Assembly: GCA_026414575.1 (NCBI GenBank)
Contig: JAOAIS010000044.1
Location: 1-48,563, forward strand
Source of the DNA: Aquificaceae bacterium
Lineage (GTDB): Bacteria; Aquificota; Aquificia; Aquificales; Aquificaceae
DNA length: 48,563 nt
Direction: 5' to 3'
Of the stretch, positions 27,094 through 35,007 are shown in pieces; the first letter of the stretch is position 1; the number at the start of each line of letters is the position of its first letter. The translations under genes were made by a program, and so were the position numbers. Under the pieces are notes generated by a model, which ran no database searches, was not told the origin of the DNA, and saw only the letters and a list, made by a program, of their open reading frames with translations.

Positions 27094-30000
27094 ATGCGTG
27101 CATTAGGCTATCTTTTTCTTCTTATCCTTGCCCTTTACTTTATGCTTCTTAAGCCCTACCTCCTTGCCAAGAGGGTAGATTGGGATATAGAAGGTCTTGA
27201 GGTTAGTTTCGAAAAGGGCATAATTGTCAGGGCTTTTTTCCTTCATATACCCACGAGGGATTTTACCATCAATCTCCTCCTCAGAGGGGTTTCCATAAAG
27301 CCTTGGCAACTTCATGCTGAGGAGCTGAATCTTATAGATGTCACCAAAAAGCCAAGAGAAAAAGCCTTTGACTACGACTTTACCGACCTAACAAGGCTTG
27401 CAAGCAGGCTAAACCTCAGCTTAGGCAGGATTTATCTTTCCATGAACTCCCCTTCTCACTTGGAAAGCTTGACCCTCTTTATACCCAAAATTCAGCTAAG
27501 GGATGGAAGGTTTTTCTCTGATTGGACAAGGGTTTACTGGATGCATGGTGAGGGCCTGCACTATGTAGAGGTTTTTCCCAGCGAGGTTTATATCTCAGGT
27601 GATTCATTGGTGGTAAAAAGGGCGGAAGTAAAGAGCTATATGTACGAGTTTGAATTAAAGGGCTTATGGCGTGGAAAGAGGGGAAGCTTCGAGGCTTACG
27701 GCAAGCTACTTCCTCTAGAGGGTAAGAACTACCATGTTGGGGAGACCACCTTTAGAGCGGAAGGAGCCCTGGGATACACCAATCTAAGAACCCTCTTCTG
27801 GGGCGAGCTTCAGCATCTTGATTTGAAAGGAAGAAGGGTCTATAAGGACCTAAAAGTAGAAGGTGAATACCTTTGGGAATGGCGGGAGAAGAGTCAGGTT
27901 AAAGCCAAAGTTTACAGCCATCAAACCCTTCTGAACATAAACTACTCCATAAAAGACCAGCTTCTTAGGGGCAGCTTTGAGGGTTTTGTGGTGGACGAGA
28001 AACTACTCGGTTTAACGCAAAGAGTCTTTTCTGTAACAAGCGGGAACATCGCTTTAGAAACGAAGAAAAAGACGCTCAAACTGCAGGTCATGGCTCCGAA
28101 CCTGCAAATAGGGCATCAAAGCCTTATGGGTGCTGAGCTAAGGCTTGAGCTTGACTATAGCCAGACGCCGAGGGGCAACTTTGAATTCATTTCCCTTCAA
28201 CCCTTCTACCTTAGCTTTAGGGGCTCTTTTCTGGGCAAAAACCTCAGCGGCGATGTAGACCTTATGGGCTACAGCTTGAGAAAAGAAAATCTGTCCTTAC
28301 AGCTTTCTTACAAGGGCACCGTGTCTCTTCACGAAGGTATACTGCGCGCATCGGGCGCTGGAAGCCTCTGGGGCGTGACCTACAGAGATTTAGATATAGG
28401 CTCTGCAGGCTATAGACTTAGCATGGAGGGAGATGCTTACCAGATTAGAATTTCAGGAGAGGCCTTTTCTCTTGTGGGTGGTGGCTCTTTGAAGGAAGAT
28501 AGCTTTTCTGGAAGCCTTTCGCTATTGGGCATGAACCTGTTTTATGGGGGCATTAGCGTCAAGTCGCTGTCTGGCGAGATAGGGCTAAGGAGGGAGAAGG
28601 GAGCTGTACATGCTTTAGGGAGTTTGTCCGCTCTTTTGTCAAAGGAAGAGTTATCCTCGGGCGTCAAAGTAGGCTTTGATATAAAGGGAAGGGAAGGGGT
28701 TTGGCATGGCTCTTTCGGCGGTAATCTTGTGGAAACAAAGTTTTTGGGTATTGTATACAGGGAGGGTAAGTTTGAAGGCAGGCTGGAGGGTGAATTGGTT
28801 CGTGCATCCTTCAGTTTTGGTGAGTATCTAAGGGGATCTGGTTACTACAGCCTTGAGAAGGGTAGTTACATCCTTGAGGGTTCTGTCAAGCATGGTATAA
28901 GGGATTTCAGTGTGGATGCTGATTATAGCATCAAGGGTGTAGGTAGGAATCTTGAAGTTTTGTTGCGTGGTGCTGGCAAGTATAAGACTTATGCCTTTCC
29001 CCTGATGGCCAGGCTTAGTATGAAGGAAAACAGGTTGGATGGTATGGTGGAGGGCTTTACTGCGAAAGACGGGCTTTTAACCTTTAGCGTTGATGGCATT
29101 AGATTTTACGGAAGCAAAGAAGAAGGAAGTATAGATGCAGGTCCTGTGTTGATAAGCTTGGGTCAGGAAACGCTTTCAAGGATTGATTTTAGTAGAGGTA
29201 GCTACAGGAGTAGTAATTTGTACCTTAAGGGGAAGCTTTCTGGCGTGTTGGAGGGTTCTTTGGATGTTAGGTATGAGGGAGGTTTAGGCTTGCAATCGGA
29301 GGGTTTTTTGGACCTCGGAAGACTCTTTACCCTAGTAAAAAGCAGGGTTCTTGCGGATGTGGATGGGAAGGTATTTTACAGGCTTATGTACGGTGGGGAT
29401 GCCATGGTTTTGTCCGCAAAATCAGAAAAGGTTTCTTTAAGGTCAAGATATCTGGCTATGCCTTTGCAGGGAGCCTTAGATTTTAGCTTTAGGGATAATA
29501 AGCTGTCGGGTAGCCTGAATTTCCACGGCAATCAGAGAACCTTTGTTAATGCAGACTTTAAAGGTGATAGAAAGTCTGTTAGAGTTTCCTTTGAAGCATC
29601 CCAATTGCCCATACTCTACAGGGGAGAGAGCTTGAGGGCAAGCCTTCTGCTGTCTGGAAAGGGCAACATACTCTCCGATTACAAAAATCTCAGGATTGAT
29701 GGTAAACTCCTTACCTCTGGCTTTTTAAACCTCCAAAAGCTTACCAGAAGGCAGGGCACACCCTCAGAAGAGTACAAGAGGGTAAGCTTGGACATTTCTT
29801 TGCTCTCTTCAGAGCCTTTAAGAGTTAACCTGCCAGAGGGCTTTATATATACAGATGTTTCCGCCAGCATAGGGGGAACCCTTTACGAGCCTAAATACCG
29901 TTTGAACACCTATTTTAAGGGCGGAACACTTAGGTACTTTGAAAGGAATTTTTACATAAGGAGGGGAGAGGCATCCTTTACTGAAAGAGATAGCAGTCTT

Positions 30001-30486
30001 GACCTCACCATAACAACGCCCACTCCCGAATACACAATAATCATAGATTTGAAGGGAAACCCCCAGTATCCCAAGGCCATAGTCAGGTCAGAACCACCAA
30101 GGGACACAAGGGAGGTGCTTACCACCCTCCTTTTTGGCGGTGCGGACACAGAAGGAGCCATCCCCCTTGCTGGAGCGGTAATAAGCCAGATACCTCAAGT
30201 TAGCGGTATAATAAAGGGCGCAAAGGGCTTGACGGGTCTTGATGTGAAGTTTCATGGTTCTCCCTCCATCTCACCAACTGGTGAGGTGGGTCTGAATGCG
30301 GTCATATCCAAGGACATAACAGAAAGGATATCCCTGGAACATAGGCAGAGCACCCTCAGAAATCCCAAGGAAACTTATACAGGTGGTGAGGCGAGGCTTA
30401 CGCAGAATACCTCTGTGGGAGGCAGGCTTTATTCGGATAAGACTCAAGAGGTTAGGCTGAGGTTGAGGAAGAAGTTTGACTTTTGA
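27094..30486 (+). CDS. tamB: TamB/AsmA-like translocation and assembly module protein
   Basis: A very long (1130-residue) envelope protein: a single N-terminal membrane helix (~4-20), then a repetitive beta-rich body typical of bridge-like lipid transport or AsmA-family proteins. The C-terminal TamB domain (~800-1130) includes TTPTPEYTIIIDLKGNPQYP, SEPPRDTREVLTTLLFGG and the last beta strands ending in Phe (LRLRKKFDF). It is expected to span the periplasm and support outer membrane protein insertion or phospholipid passage. No TamA/BamA neighbour is present. A ribosome site (GAGGAG) sits before the ATG. The 3' end overlaps pgsA by 35 bp on the other strand. Confidence 0.88.
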   Translation: MRALGYLFLLILALYFMLLKPYLLAKRVDWDIEGLEVSFEKGIIVRAFFLHIPTRDFTINLLLRGVSIKPWQLHAEELNLIDVTKKPREKAFDYDFTDLTRLASRLNLSLGRIYLSMNSPSHLESLTLFIPKIQLRDGRFFSDWTRVYWMHGEGLHYVEVFPSEVYISGDSLVVKRAEVKSYMYEFELKGLWRGKRGSFEAYGKLLPLEGKNYHVGETTFRAEGALGYTNLRTLFWGELQHLDLKGRRVYKDLKVEGEYLWEWREKSQVKAKVYSHQTLLNINYSIKDQLLRGSFEGFVVDEKLLGLTQRVFSVTSGNIALETKKKTLKLQVMAPNLQIGHQSLMGAELRLELDYSQTPRGNFEFISLQPFYLSFRGSFLGKNLSGDVDLMGYSLRKENLSLQLSYKGTVSLHEGILRASGAGSLWGVTYRDLDIGSAGYRLSMEGDAYQIRISGEAFSLVGGGSLKEDSFSGSLSLLGMNLFYGGISVKSLSGEIGLRREKGAVHALGSLSALLSKEELSSGVKVGFDIKGREGVWHGSFGGNLVETKFLGIVYREGKFEGRLEGELVRASFSFGEYLRGSGYYSLEKGSYILEGSVKHGIRDFSVDADYSIKGVGRNLEVLLRGAGKYKTYAFPLMARLSMKENRLDGMVEGFTAKDGLLTFSVDGIRFYGSKEEGSIDAGPVLISLGQETLSRIDFSRGSYRSSNLYLKGKLSGVLEGSLDVRYEGGLGLQSEGFLDLGRLFTLVKSRVLADVDGKVFYRLMYGGDAMVLSAKSEKVSLRSRYLAMPLQGALDFSFRDNKLSGSLNFHGNQRTFVNADFKGDRKSVRVSFEASQLPILYRGESLRASLLLSGKGNILSDYKNLRIDGKLLTSGFLNLQKLTRRQGTPSEEYKRVSLDISLLSSEPLRVNLPEGFIYTDVSASIGGTLYEPKYRLNTYFKGGTLRYFERNFYIRRGEASFTERDSSLDLTITTPTPEYTIIIDLKGNPQYPKAIVRSEPPRDTREVLTTLLFGGADTEGAIPLAGAVISQIPQVSGIIKGAKGLTGLDVKFHGSPSISPTGEVGLNAVISKDITERISLEHRQSTLRNPKETYTGGEARLTQNTSVGGRLYSDKTQEVRLRLRKKFDF

Positions 30487-30988
30487 GGCTTTTTACGCCT
30501 GCAAGGGCATAGTCAAGCCATGAAACCAGCAGTAAAAACAGGGCAATAGAAAAAAGCCAGATTGCAGAAAAGCCAAGCATACAAAGGAATAGAAAAATTG
30601 ACAGGAAAAGCGTATAAGCTTTGCCGGCGACTCTTGCCTGTGGAAAGCTTCCGCTCTTTGAAGCGACGAGGATCGAGCCTATTAGAATAAAAAGGTCCCT
30701 CGATAGGCAAAGATAAAAAAACCACTCTGGCAGGCTTGAAAACCTGTATACGCACGACACAAGCCCACAGAGAAGCATTATCTTGTCCGCCAGAGGGTCT
30801 AATACCTTTCCAAGCTCGGTTTGAGCTTTAAGTCTTCTTGCCAAAAAACCATCCAGGGCGTCCGAGAGGGCCAATAGCAGGAAAAAGGCAGGTAAGGACT
30901 TTTCGGGCAACAAGAACACAAGAGGGCTCAAGACGAGTCTTGCAAAGGACAAAAGATTGGGAAGGTTAAGGTAGGAGCTTAATTTCAT
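30452..30988 (-). CDS. pgsA: CDP-alcohol phosphatidyltransferase (likely phosphatidylglycerophosphate synthase)
   Basis: 178 residues, multi-pass membrane enzyme. The complete CDP-alcohol phosphotransferase motif is present as SDALDGFLARRLK followed by ELGKVLDPLADK, holding the metal-binding aspartates. The N-terminal NLPNLLSFARLVLSP is the usual PgsA start. The likely reaction is CDP-diacylglycerol plus glycerol-3-phosphate to phosphatidylglycerophosphate; another acceptor alcohol cannot be excluded by eye. Its start overlaps the end of lnt by 23 bp, and its end overlaps tamB by 35 bp, an unusually long antisense overlap. Confidence 0.9.
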   Translation of the reverse strand: MKLSSYLNLPNLLSFARLVLSPLVFLLPEKSLPAFFLLLALSDALDGFLARRLKAQTELGKVLDPLADKIMLLCGLVSCVYRFSSLPEWFFYLCLSRDLFILIGSILVASKSGSFPQARVAGKAYTLFLSIFLFLCMLGFSAIWLFSIALFLLLVSWLDYALAGVKSLKSQTSSSTSA

Positions 30989-32327
30989 GTTGGCTTATTC
31001 CCCTCTTCATGTAGGGCATCTTTTCAAGAATCTTTCCGTAGGGGTCTATGTAGCCCGTGTCTCCCGAGTTGTTTACCCATAGCACATATTTGCCGTTTTC
31101 CAAAGCTCTAACCCTTGCCCACAGGTAATGCTGATGGGTGCAGTCGGAGTTTCCAAACCATCCGTCGTTGGTTAGCACCACGATAAAATCCGCCTGTTTT
31201 GAAAGCTTCTTTGTGAGGTCATGGTAAGCAATCTCAAAGCATATGGGAGAGGCGATTTTCATGTTTTTATATTCTATGGGTTTTAACCTTTTACCGGGTG
31301 TGTAGTCTATGCCACTCAAGGCAGGGAAAAGGTCTTTTACAAAACCAAAGGGTTTTGGCATGTACTCCCCTATGGGAAAAAGCTTTGTTTTATCGTAGTA
31401 GTCCAAGGTCATACCCTTTTCGAGAAGGTATGCGGAGTTGTAGGGTTTTGTGCCTTCCCTCAGGTCCACAAGTCCCACAAGAATTGGCTTGAAAAAACTG
31501 AGCTCCCGAAGCCTTATGTTAAAGTCCTCCTCTTCCTCCGAGTAGAAAAAGTGAAGGGCGGATTCGGGCAGTACCACGAGGTCTACCTTCATGCGGGTTG
31601 CCCCCTCCACAAGATCCAGCAAGTCTTTGGCATGCTTTTTAAAGCTTTCTCTGTTTAGTTTTTCCTCTTGGGGCACCGCAGTCTGCACAAGGGCAACCCT
31701 TATGCTTTCACTCCCTTTTATCCTTTCCCCCTTTTCTATAAGGGCAAAAAGACCCGCCGTTGTAAAGACGAGCCATATGAGGAAGAGGGTTTTTAGTCTC
31801 CTTCTAAGCAAGAGCATGGCCGAATACAAAAGCAGTAGGCTGTGTATGTATACATTGGTGTAGAGAAGGCTATCCCTGATGAGGGGCACATAAGGGCTCA
31901 AAGAGCCCAGGATAAGCCAAGGAAAACCGCCGTAGGGAAAATGAGAACGCAGAAGTTCAAAAAGCGCATACATGAGAGGCAGAGCCCAAAGTTTGTTTTG
32001 GGCCAACATTTGCCAAAGCTTTAGAGGTGCATAAAACTGATAGAGGCTCAGGAGAAGGACAAAAGGCATGAAAAGGATGTAAAAGATTATGGGATGTAGC
32101 CCACCAAACTCTACACCCGCTATGCTGGCGCACCTTAGCGAAAGAAAGAAGAAAAAGGAGCCAGACAAGAACCAAAGGCGAGCTTCCCTTAGGGCAAAGA
32201 GGAGCATAAGGGCGGGCAAAACCAAAAACCACAACTCATACTTTGAGAAGGGAAGGTAAAGCAAAAAGCCAGCAATGAATGAGTAGGTTATTTTCCAGAG
32301 GAGAGGCTTATAAGTATGATACCGCAT
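30966..32327 (-). CDS. lnt: Apolipoprotein N-acyltransferase
   Basis: Adds the third acyl chain to the N-terminal Cys of lipoproteins. 453 residues: six or so membrane helices (~1-200) and a periplasmic nitrilase-like domain with the catalytic triad positions LPESALHF (Glu), DKTKLFPIGEYMP (Lys) and SPICFEIAY (Cys). VVLTNDGWFGNS and HQHYLWARVRALENGKYVLWVNNSG are family hallmarks. The start overlaps the upstream EamA gene by 40 bp and the end overlaps pgsA by 23 bp, so all three are translated as a chain. Substrates in this window include the lipoproteins at 9155, 35625 and 47205. Confidence 0.96.
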   Translation of the reverse strand: MRYHTYKPLLWKITYSFIAGFLLYLPFSKYELWFLVLPALMLLFALREARLWFLSGSFFFFLSLRCASIAGVEFGGLHPIIFYILFMPFVLLLSLYQFYAPLKLWQMLAQNKLWALPLMYALFELLRSHFPYGGFPWLILGSLSPYVPLIRDSLLYTNVYIHSLLLLYSAMLLLRRRLKTLFLIWLVFTTAGLFALIEKGERIKGSESIRVALVQTAVPQEEKLNRESFKKHAKDLLDLVEGATRMKVDLVVLPESALHFFYSEEEEDFNIRLRELSFFKPILVGLVDLREGTKPYNSAYLLEKGMTLDYYDKTKLFPIGEYMPKPFGFVKDLFPALSGIDYTPGKRLKPIEYKNMKIASPICFEIAYHDLTKKLSKQADFIVVLTNDGWFGNSDCTHQHYLWARVRALENGKYVLWVNNSGDTGYIDPYGKILEKMPYMKRGISQHEIKLLP

Positions 32328-32713
32328 ACCACCAGAAGTATACCAAAAGCTCTGAGCCAGCTAAAGGGCTCTCCAAGAAAGATAAAGGCTATGAGAGAAC
32401 CCCATAGGGGTGATGTGGAGGCTATGGGAGCTACCACCGATACTTCTCCTGTCTTTACCGCTTTGAAGAAAAAGAAAAGTCCCAGAAAACCAGACATGAT
32501 ACCCCCAAGGGCCAAAAGCAGAATGTCTTTAATAGGATAGTCTATCCTTGCACTGGTGGCGCTCATGAAGATAAGGGCTAACAAGAAGGCGGATAGGTTG
32601 TGAAAAACCAGGGCGGTTACAGGGGATACATCACCCCTAAGTCCAAGCTTAAAAAGCACTGGAGCGGTCCCCCAAACAAAGCTCGCCAAAAGGGCAAAAA
32701 TTAAACTCTTCAT
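32288..32713 (-). CDS. Single-domain EamA/DMT-family transporter
   Basis: 141 residues making one EamA repeat with five hydrophobic helices. It starts MKSLIFALLASFVWG and contains the conserved AIASTSPLWGSLIAFIFLGE-type segment (PIASTSPLWG, FLGEPFS) and GILLVVCGIILI. Full-length members have two repeats (~300 residues); half-size ones act as dimers like small multidrug resistance proteins. The substrate cannot be deduced. It overlaps lnt by 40 bp, which is long for same-strand genes, and it diverges from the HU gene. Confidence 0.85.
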   Translation of the reverse strand: MKSLIFALLASFVWGTAPVLFKLGLRGDVSPVTALVFHNLSAFLLALIFMSATSARIDYPIKDILLLALGGIMSGFLGLFFFFKAVKTGEVSVVAPIASTSPLWGSLIAFIFLGEPFSWLRAFGILLVVCGIILISLSSGK

Positions 32714-32765
32714 GGCTAAAGGACTTAGCTTTCTTCTTGCATATGTTATTGACTTGGTATATCAT

Positions 32766-32771
32766 TATAAA
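32766..32771 (+). promoter_or_regulatory. -10-like box and strong ribosome site before HU
   Basis: TATAAA at 32766-32771 is followed at 32787-32794 by AAGGAGGG, an excellent ribosome site 6 nt before the HU ATG. A TTGACT at 32749 is too close (11 bp) to be its -35 box. Unlike many genes here, HU therefore has a conventional leader. Confidence 0.4.
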
Positions 32772-32800
32772 CTGCCAAAAACTTTTAAGGAGGGAACGCC

Positions 32801-33073
32801 ATGACCAAAGCGGAACTGGTTTCAGCGATAGCCAAAGGGGCAGGTATTACCAAAAAGCAGGCAGATGCCGCCCTGAAAGCTGCCATTCACGCAGTCTCAG
32901 GAGCCCTGAAAAAGGGTGAAAGAGTTGCTGTGCCCGGGTTTGGCATTTTCTCTGTTAGGTCCAGGGCAGCGAGGAAAGGCCGTAACCCAAGAACGGGGGC
33001 AGAGATAAAAATACCTGCAAGGAAGGTTGTGGTATTCAGACCAGCCAAGGAGCTCAGAGATTCCGTTAAGTAA
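32801..33073 (+). CDS. hup: HU-family DNA-binding protein
   Basis: A 90-residue nucleoid protein that bends and wraps DNA. The sequence covers the whole family fold: helices MTKAELVSAIAKGAGITKKQ and AAIHAVSGALKKG, the beta saddle RVAVPGFGIFSVRSRAARKG, then GRNPRTGAEIKIPA, whose Asn-Pro intercalates between base pairs, and VVFRPAKELRDSVK. HU and IHF cannot be fully told apart by eye, but HU is the usual identity. It is followed after 8 nt by a hairpin terminator, and rsmE begins immediately behind that. Confidence 0.96.
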   Translation: MTKAELVSAIAKGAGITKKQADAALKAAIHAVSGALKKGERVAVPGFGIFSVRSRAARKGRNPRTGAEIKIPARKVVVFRPAKELRDSVK

Positions 33074-33081
33074 ATTCCAGC

Positions 33082-33103
33082 GCGGGGATTTCCCCGCCCT
33101 TTT
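33082..33103 (+). terminator. Rho-independent terminator between HU and rsmE
   Basis: The stem GCGGGG (33082-33087) pairs perfectly with CCCCGC (33092-33097) around a four-base ATTT loop and is followed by CCTTTT ending at 33103. The T-run runs straight into the rsmE ATG at 33104, so the terminator occupies the whole rsmE leader. It is the only clear intrinsic terminator I found in the window. Confidence 0.75.
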
Positions 33104-33802
33104 ATGGAAAGACTCATAGGCAGTGGTAGGGAGGGCAACCTCTTACTAATATCAGGTGGGGAATTCAAGCATCTAAAGGCTCTCAGGATGAGAGAGGGTG
33201 ATAGACTTGAGGTTTTTTACGAGGGGAGGTTGTTTCTTGCTTGTCTTTCTCAGCTTAGAAAGGATTACGCACTGTGTTCCATACTTGAAGAGATTAAAAG
33301 ACCTATACCAAAGCCCGATGTGACTCTGTATCAATGTATACCCTTGGAGCTGAGGCTCATGGATGAGGTGGTGGAAAGGGTAAGTCAGGCAGGTGCGAGC
33401 AGGCTTGTTCCTGTTCTTTGCAAAAGGGGCTACGGGGGCAGACCACTAGTGGAAGAAAAGTTAGAAAGATGGAAAAGGCTTAGTCTTACCTCCTTCAAGC
33501 AGTGCAAAAGACCCAAGCCCATGGAAATACTGCAACCTATTGAACTAAGAGAACTGGTCTTAAAAGAGGAGGTGTCATTACTTCTGGACAATTTTGCTGG
33601 AAGTTCTACCATAAGGGAAGTAGACTTGACAAAGAATAGCTACGGTCTTGTGGTGGGTCCGGAAGGCGGTTTTTCAAGGGAAGAAGTGGAATTCCTTGTG
33701 GGTAGGGGATTTATGCCTTTGTTGCTTAAGCCCTACATCTACAGGTCAGAGATGGCAGGTGCGGTGGCTGTTGCCCTTATCATGAACCTTGCAGGAGTTT
33801 AG
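33104..33802 (+). CDS. rsmE: 16S rRNA (uracil1498-N3)-methyltransferase
   Basis: 232-residue SPOUT-class methyltransferase acting on U1498 in the decoding region of 16S rRNA. It has an N-terminal PUA-like part (EFKHLKALRMREGDRLEVF), then the knotted SAM site with YGLVVGPEGGFSREEVEFL and the C-terminal PYIYRSEMAGAVAVALIMN. Segments CIPLELRLMDEVVERVSQAG and SFKQCKRP are typical. There is no normal leader: the ATG follows the U-run of the HU terminator, so expression presumably depends on read-through or another promoter. Confidence 0.95.
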   Translation: MERLIGSGREGNLLLISGGEFKHLKALRMREGDRLEVFYEGRLFLACLSQLRKDYALCSILEEIKRPIPKPDVTLYQCIPLELRLMDEVVERVSQAGASRLVPVLCKRGYGGRPLVEEKLERWKRLSLTSFKQCKRPKPMEILQPIELRELVLKEEVSLLLDNFAGSSTIREVDLTKNSYGLVVGPEGGFSREEVEFLVGRGFMPLLLKPYIYRSEMAGAVAVALIMNLAGV

Positions 33803-33817
33803 GAAGGGAATTATAAT
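33789..33817 (+). promoter_or_regulatory. Promoter for tRNA-His
   Basis: TTGCAG (33789-33794) and a perfect TATAAT (33812-33817) are 17 bp apart, partly inside the 3' end of rsmE. The expected start is ~9 nt upstream of the mature tRNA 5' end. Confidence 0.55.
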
Positions 33818-33832
33818 AAATTGGATTAAGTA

Positions 33833-33909
33833 GGAGAGCGTAGCTCAGCTGGCAGAGCAGTGGACTGTGGATCCACGGGTCGCGGGTTCGACTCCCGTCG
33901 CTCTCCCCA
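33833..33909 (+). tRNA. tRNA-His (anticodon GTG), CCA encoded
   Basis: The sequence folds into a full cloverleaf. The acceptor stem is GAGAGCG with CGCTCTC, with the extra 5' G (position -1, base 33833) facing C73, the identity signature of histidine tRNA. The D arm is GCTC with GAGC, and the anticodon stem GTGGA/TCCAC encloses the loop CTGTGGA with anticodon GTG. The T arm GCGGG TTCGACT CCCGT is normal. CCA (33907-33909) is encoded. It is preceded by a good promoter and followed 3 nt later by the -10-like box of epmA. An open reading frame runs through it, but that has no coding meaning. Confidence 0.97.
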
Positions 33910-33912
33910 TGT

Positions 33913-33918
33913 TATAAT
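33913..33918 (+). promoter_or_regulatory. -10 hexamer before epmA
   Basis: TATAAT begins 3 nt after the tRNA CCA end and stops 7 nt before the ATG at 33926. Any -35 box would lie inside the T arm of the tRNA gene. The short A/T-rich spacer could equally mark tRNA processing of a joint transcript. Confidence 0.4.
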
Positions 33919-33925
33919 CCTTATG

Positions 33926-34795
33926 ATGCTCTCTCAATGGTCCGATTTTATCCGCCAGATAAGGGACTTTTTCACGCGGAGGGGATACCTTGAGGTGCAC
34001 ACACCAATTATGCTTCACTATCCCAACATAGACCTTTATGTGGAGCCTGTGGAGTTAAGAATAGAAGAGTGTGGAAAGGGACAGCGTGTGTGGCTTCAAA
34101 CATCCCCAGAATTTTCTATGAAAAAAATCCTTTCAAAGCACAGAAGGGACATATTTCAGGTGGCCAAGGTTTTCCGAAACAAGGAGTGTGGGAGACTCCA
34201 CAGAGTTGAATTTACCATGTTGGAATGGTACAAGCTGGGCGTGGACTACCTATACCTCGTGGAGGAAATAGTCCAGCTCCTTTCCTTTCTTGGTATAGGA
34301 CAGGATTACCGCATTACAAGGCTTGAGCATGCTTTTGAGGAGCACGCAGGAGTTGTCCTTTCAGAGGATGAAGAGATTTTCAAGAATAACCTCCTTGCCT
34401 ACGGCTACCAATTTGATGACAAGGAAGATTGGGAAAGCTTATTCTTTAGGATTTACATAGACGTGGAGAAAAATCTTGGTATGGACAAACCCGAGTTTAT
34501 AACCCACTTCCCAAAAAGGTTAAGCTCTTACGCAAGGATAAAGGATGGTTATGCGGAGAGGTTTGAGCTTTACATAAGGGGTGTGGAGATAGCCAACGGC
34601 TGGACGGAAGAGTTGGACCCGCAGGAGATTAGGAGGAGGATGGAAGAATACAGGACTGGCAGGGACCTGCCGTTGGACGAGGAACTTCTCAAGGCTTACG
34701 AAGACTTTCCTCAGTGTGCTGGCTGTTCCATAGGGCTTGAGAGGCTTTTCATTGTCTGCATGGGGCTTGAAAGCTTAGAGGAGTTATACTTTTAG
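33926..34795 (+). CDS. epmA: EF-P lysine ligase EpmA (lysyl-tRNA synthetase-like)
   Basis: 289 residues corresponding to the class II catalytic domain of lysyl-tRNA synthetase without the N-terminal anticodon-binding domain, the EpmA/GenX/PoxA arrangement. Visible are motif 1 (FTRRGYLEVHTPIM), motif 2 (FRNKECGRLHRVEFTMLEWY) and motif 3 (GCSIGLERLFIV). EpmA attaches a lysine to a lysine of elongation factor P. EF-P and EpmB are not in the window. I choose ATG 33926 (33923 is the alternative) because the longer open frame runs back through tRNA-His. A TATAAT ends 7 nt upstream. Confidence 0.92.
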   Translation: MLSQWSDFIRQIRDFFTRRGYLEVHTPIMLHYPNIDLYVEPVELRIEECGKGQRVWLQTSPEFSMKKILSKHRRDIFQVAKVFRNKECGRLHRVEFTMLEWYKLGVDYLYLVEEIVQLLSFLGIGQDYRITRLEHAFEEHAGVVLSEDEEIFKNNLLAYGYQFDDKEDWESLFFRIYIDVEKNLGMDKPEFITHFPKRLSSYARIKDGYAERFELYIRGVEIANGWTEELDPQEIRRRMEEYRTGRDLPLDEELLKAYEDFPQCAGCSIGLERLFIVCMGLESLEELYF

Positions 34796-34797
34796 GC

Positions 34798-35001
34798 ATG
34801 GCTTACAGGTGCATGGTAATATCCCTCGAGGGCAACGACAGAGAAGTTACAGAAAAGCTAAACGAGGTGCTTTCCGCCATAGAGCAAGATGGAGGCGAGA
34901 TTCTTGATGTAGAAACAAGTCTGGTAAGGGAACACGGTATAGATGGTTTTGTGGCGGTATATACCATAAAGTACAAGGGCAGGGAAGTGCCAGAAGAGTA
35001 A
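34798..35001 (+). CDS. Small conserved-looking protein of unknown function
   Basis: 67 residues starting 2 nt after the epmA stop, so surely on the same transcript. The pattern (YRCMVISLEG, a helix EVTEKLNEVLSAIEQDGG, then EILDVETSL and GFVAVYTIKYKG) suggests a beta-alpha-beta-beta, ferredoxin-like or ACT-like fold. No catalytic residues or family motif can be named. Position suggests a role near EF-P modification, but this is only context. It converges on gph with a 6-bp gap. Confidence 0.7.
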   Translation: MAYRCMVISLEGNDREVTEKLNEVLSAIEQDGGEILDVETSLVREHGIDGFVAVYTIKYKGREVPEE

Positions 35002-35007
35002 AAGTCC

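Noticed and set aside
32749-32754. TTGACT as -35 box for HU
   Set aside because: Only 11 bp from the TATAAA at 32766, too close for a sigma70 promoter.
33860-33925. Longer open frame giving epmA an extra N-terminus
   Set aside because: These codons lie inside tRNA-His and its spacer; ATG 33926 (or 33923) gives the normal EpmA start.
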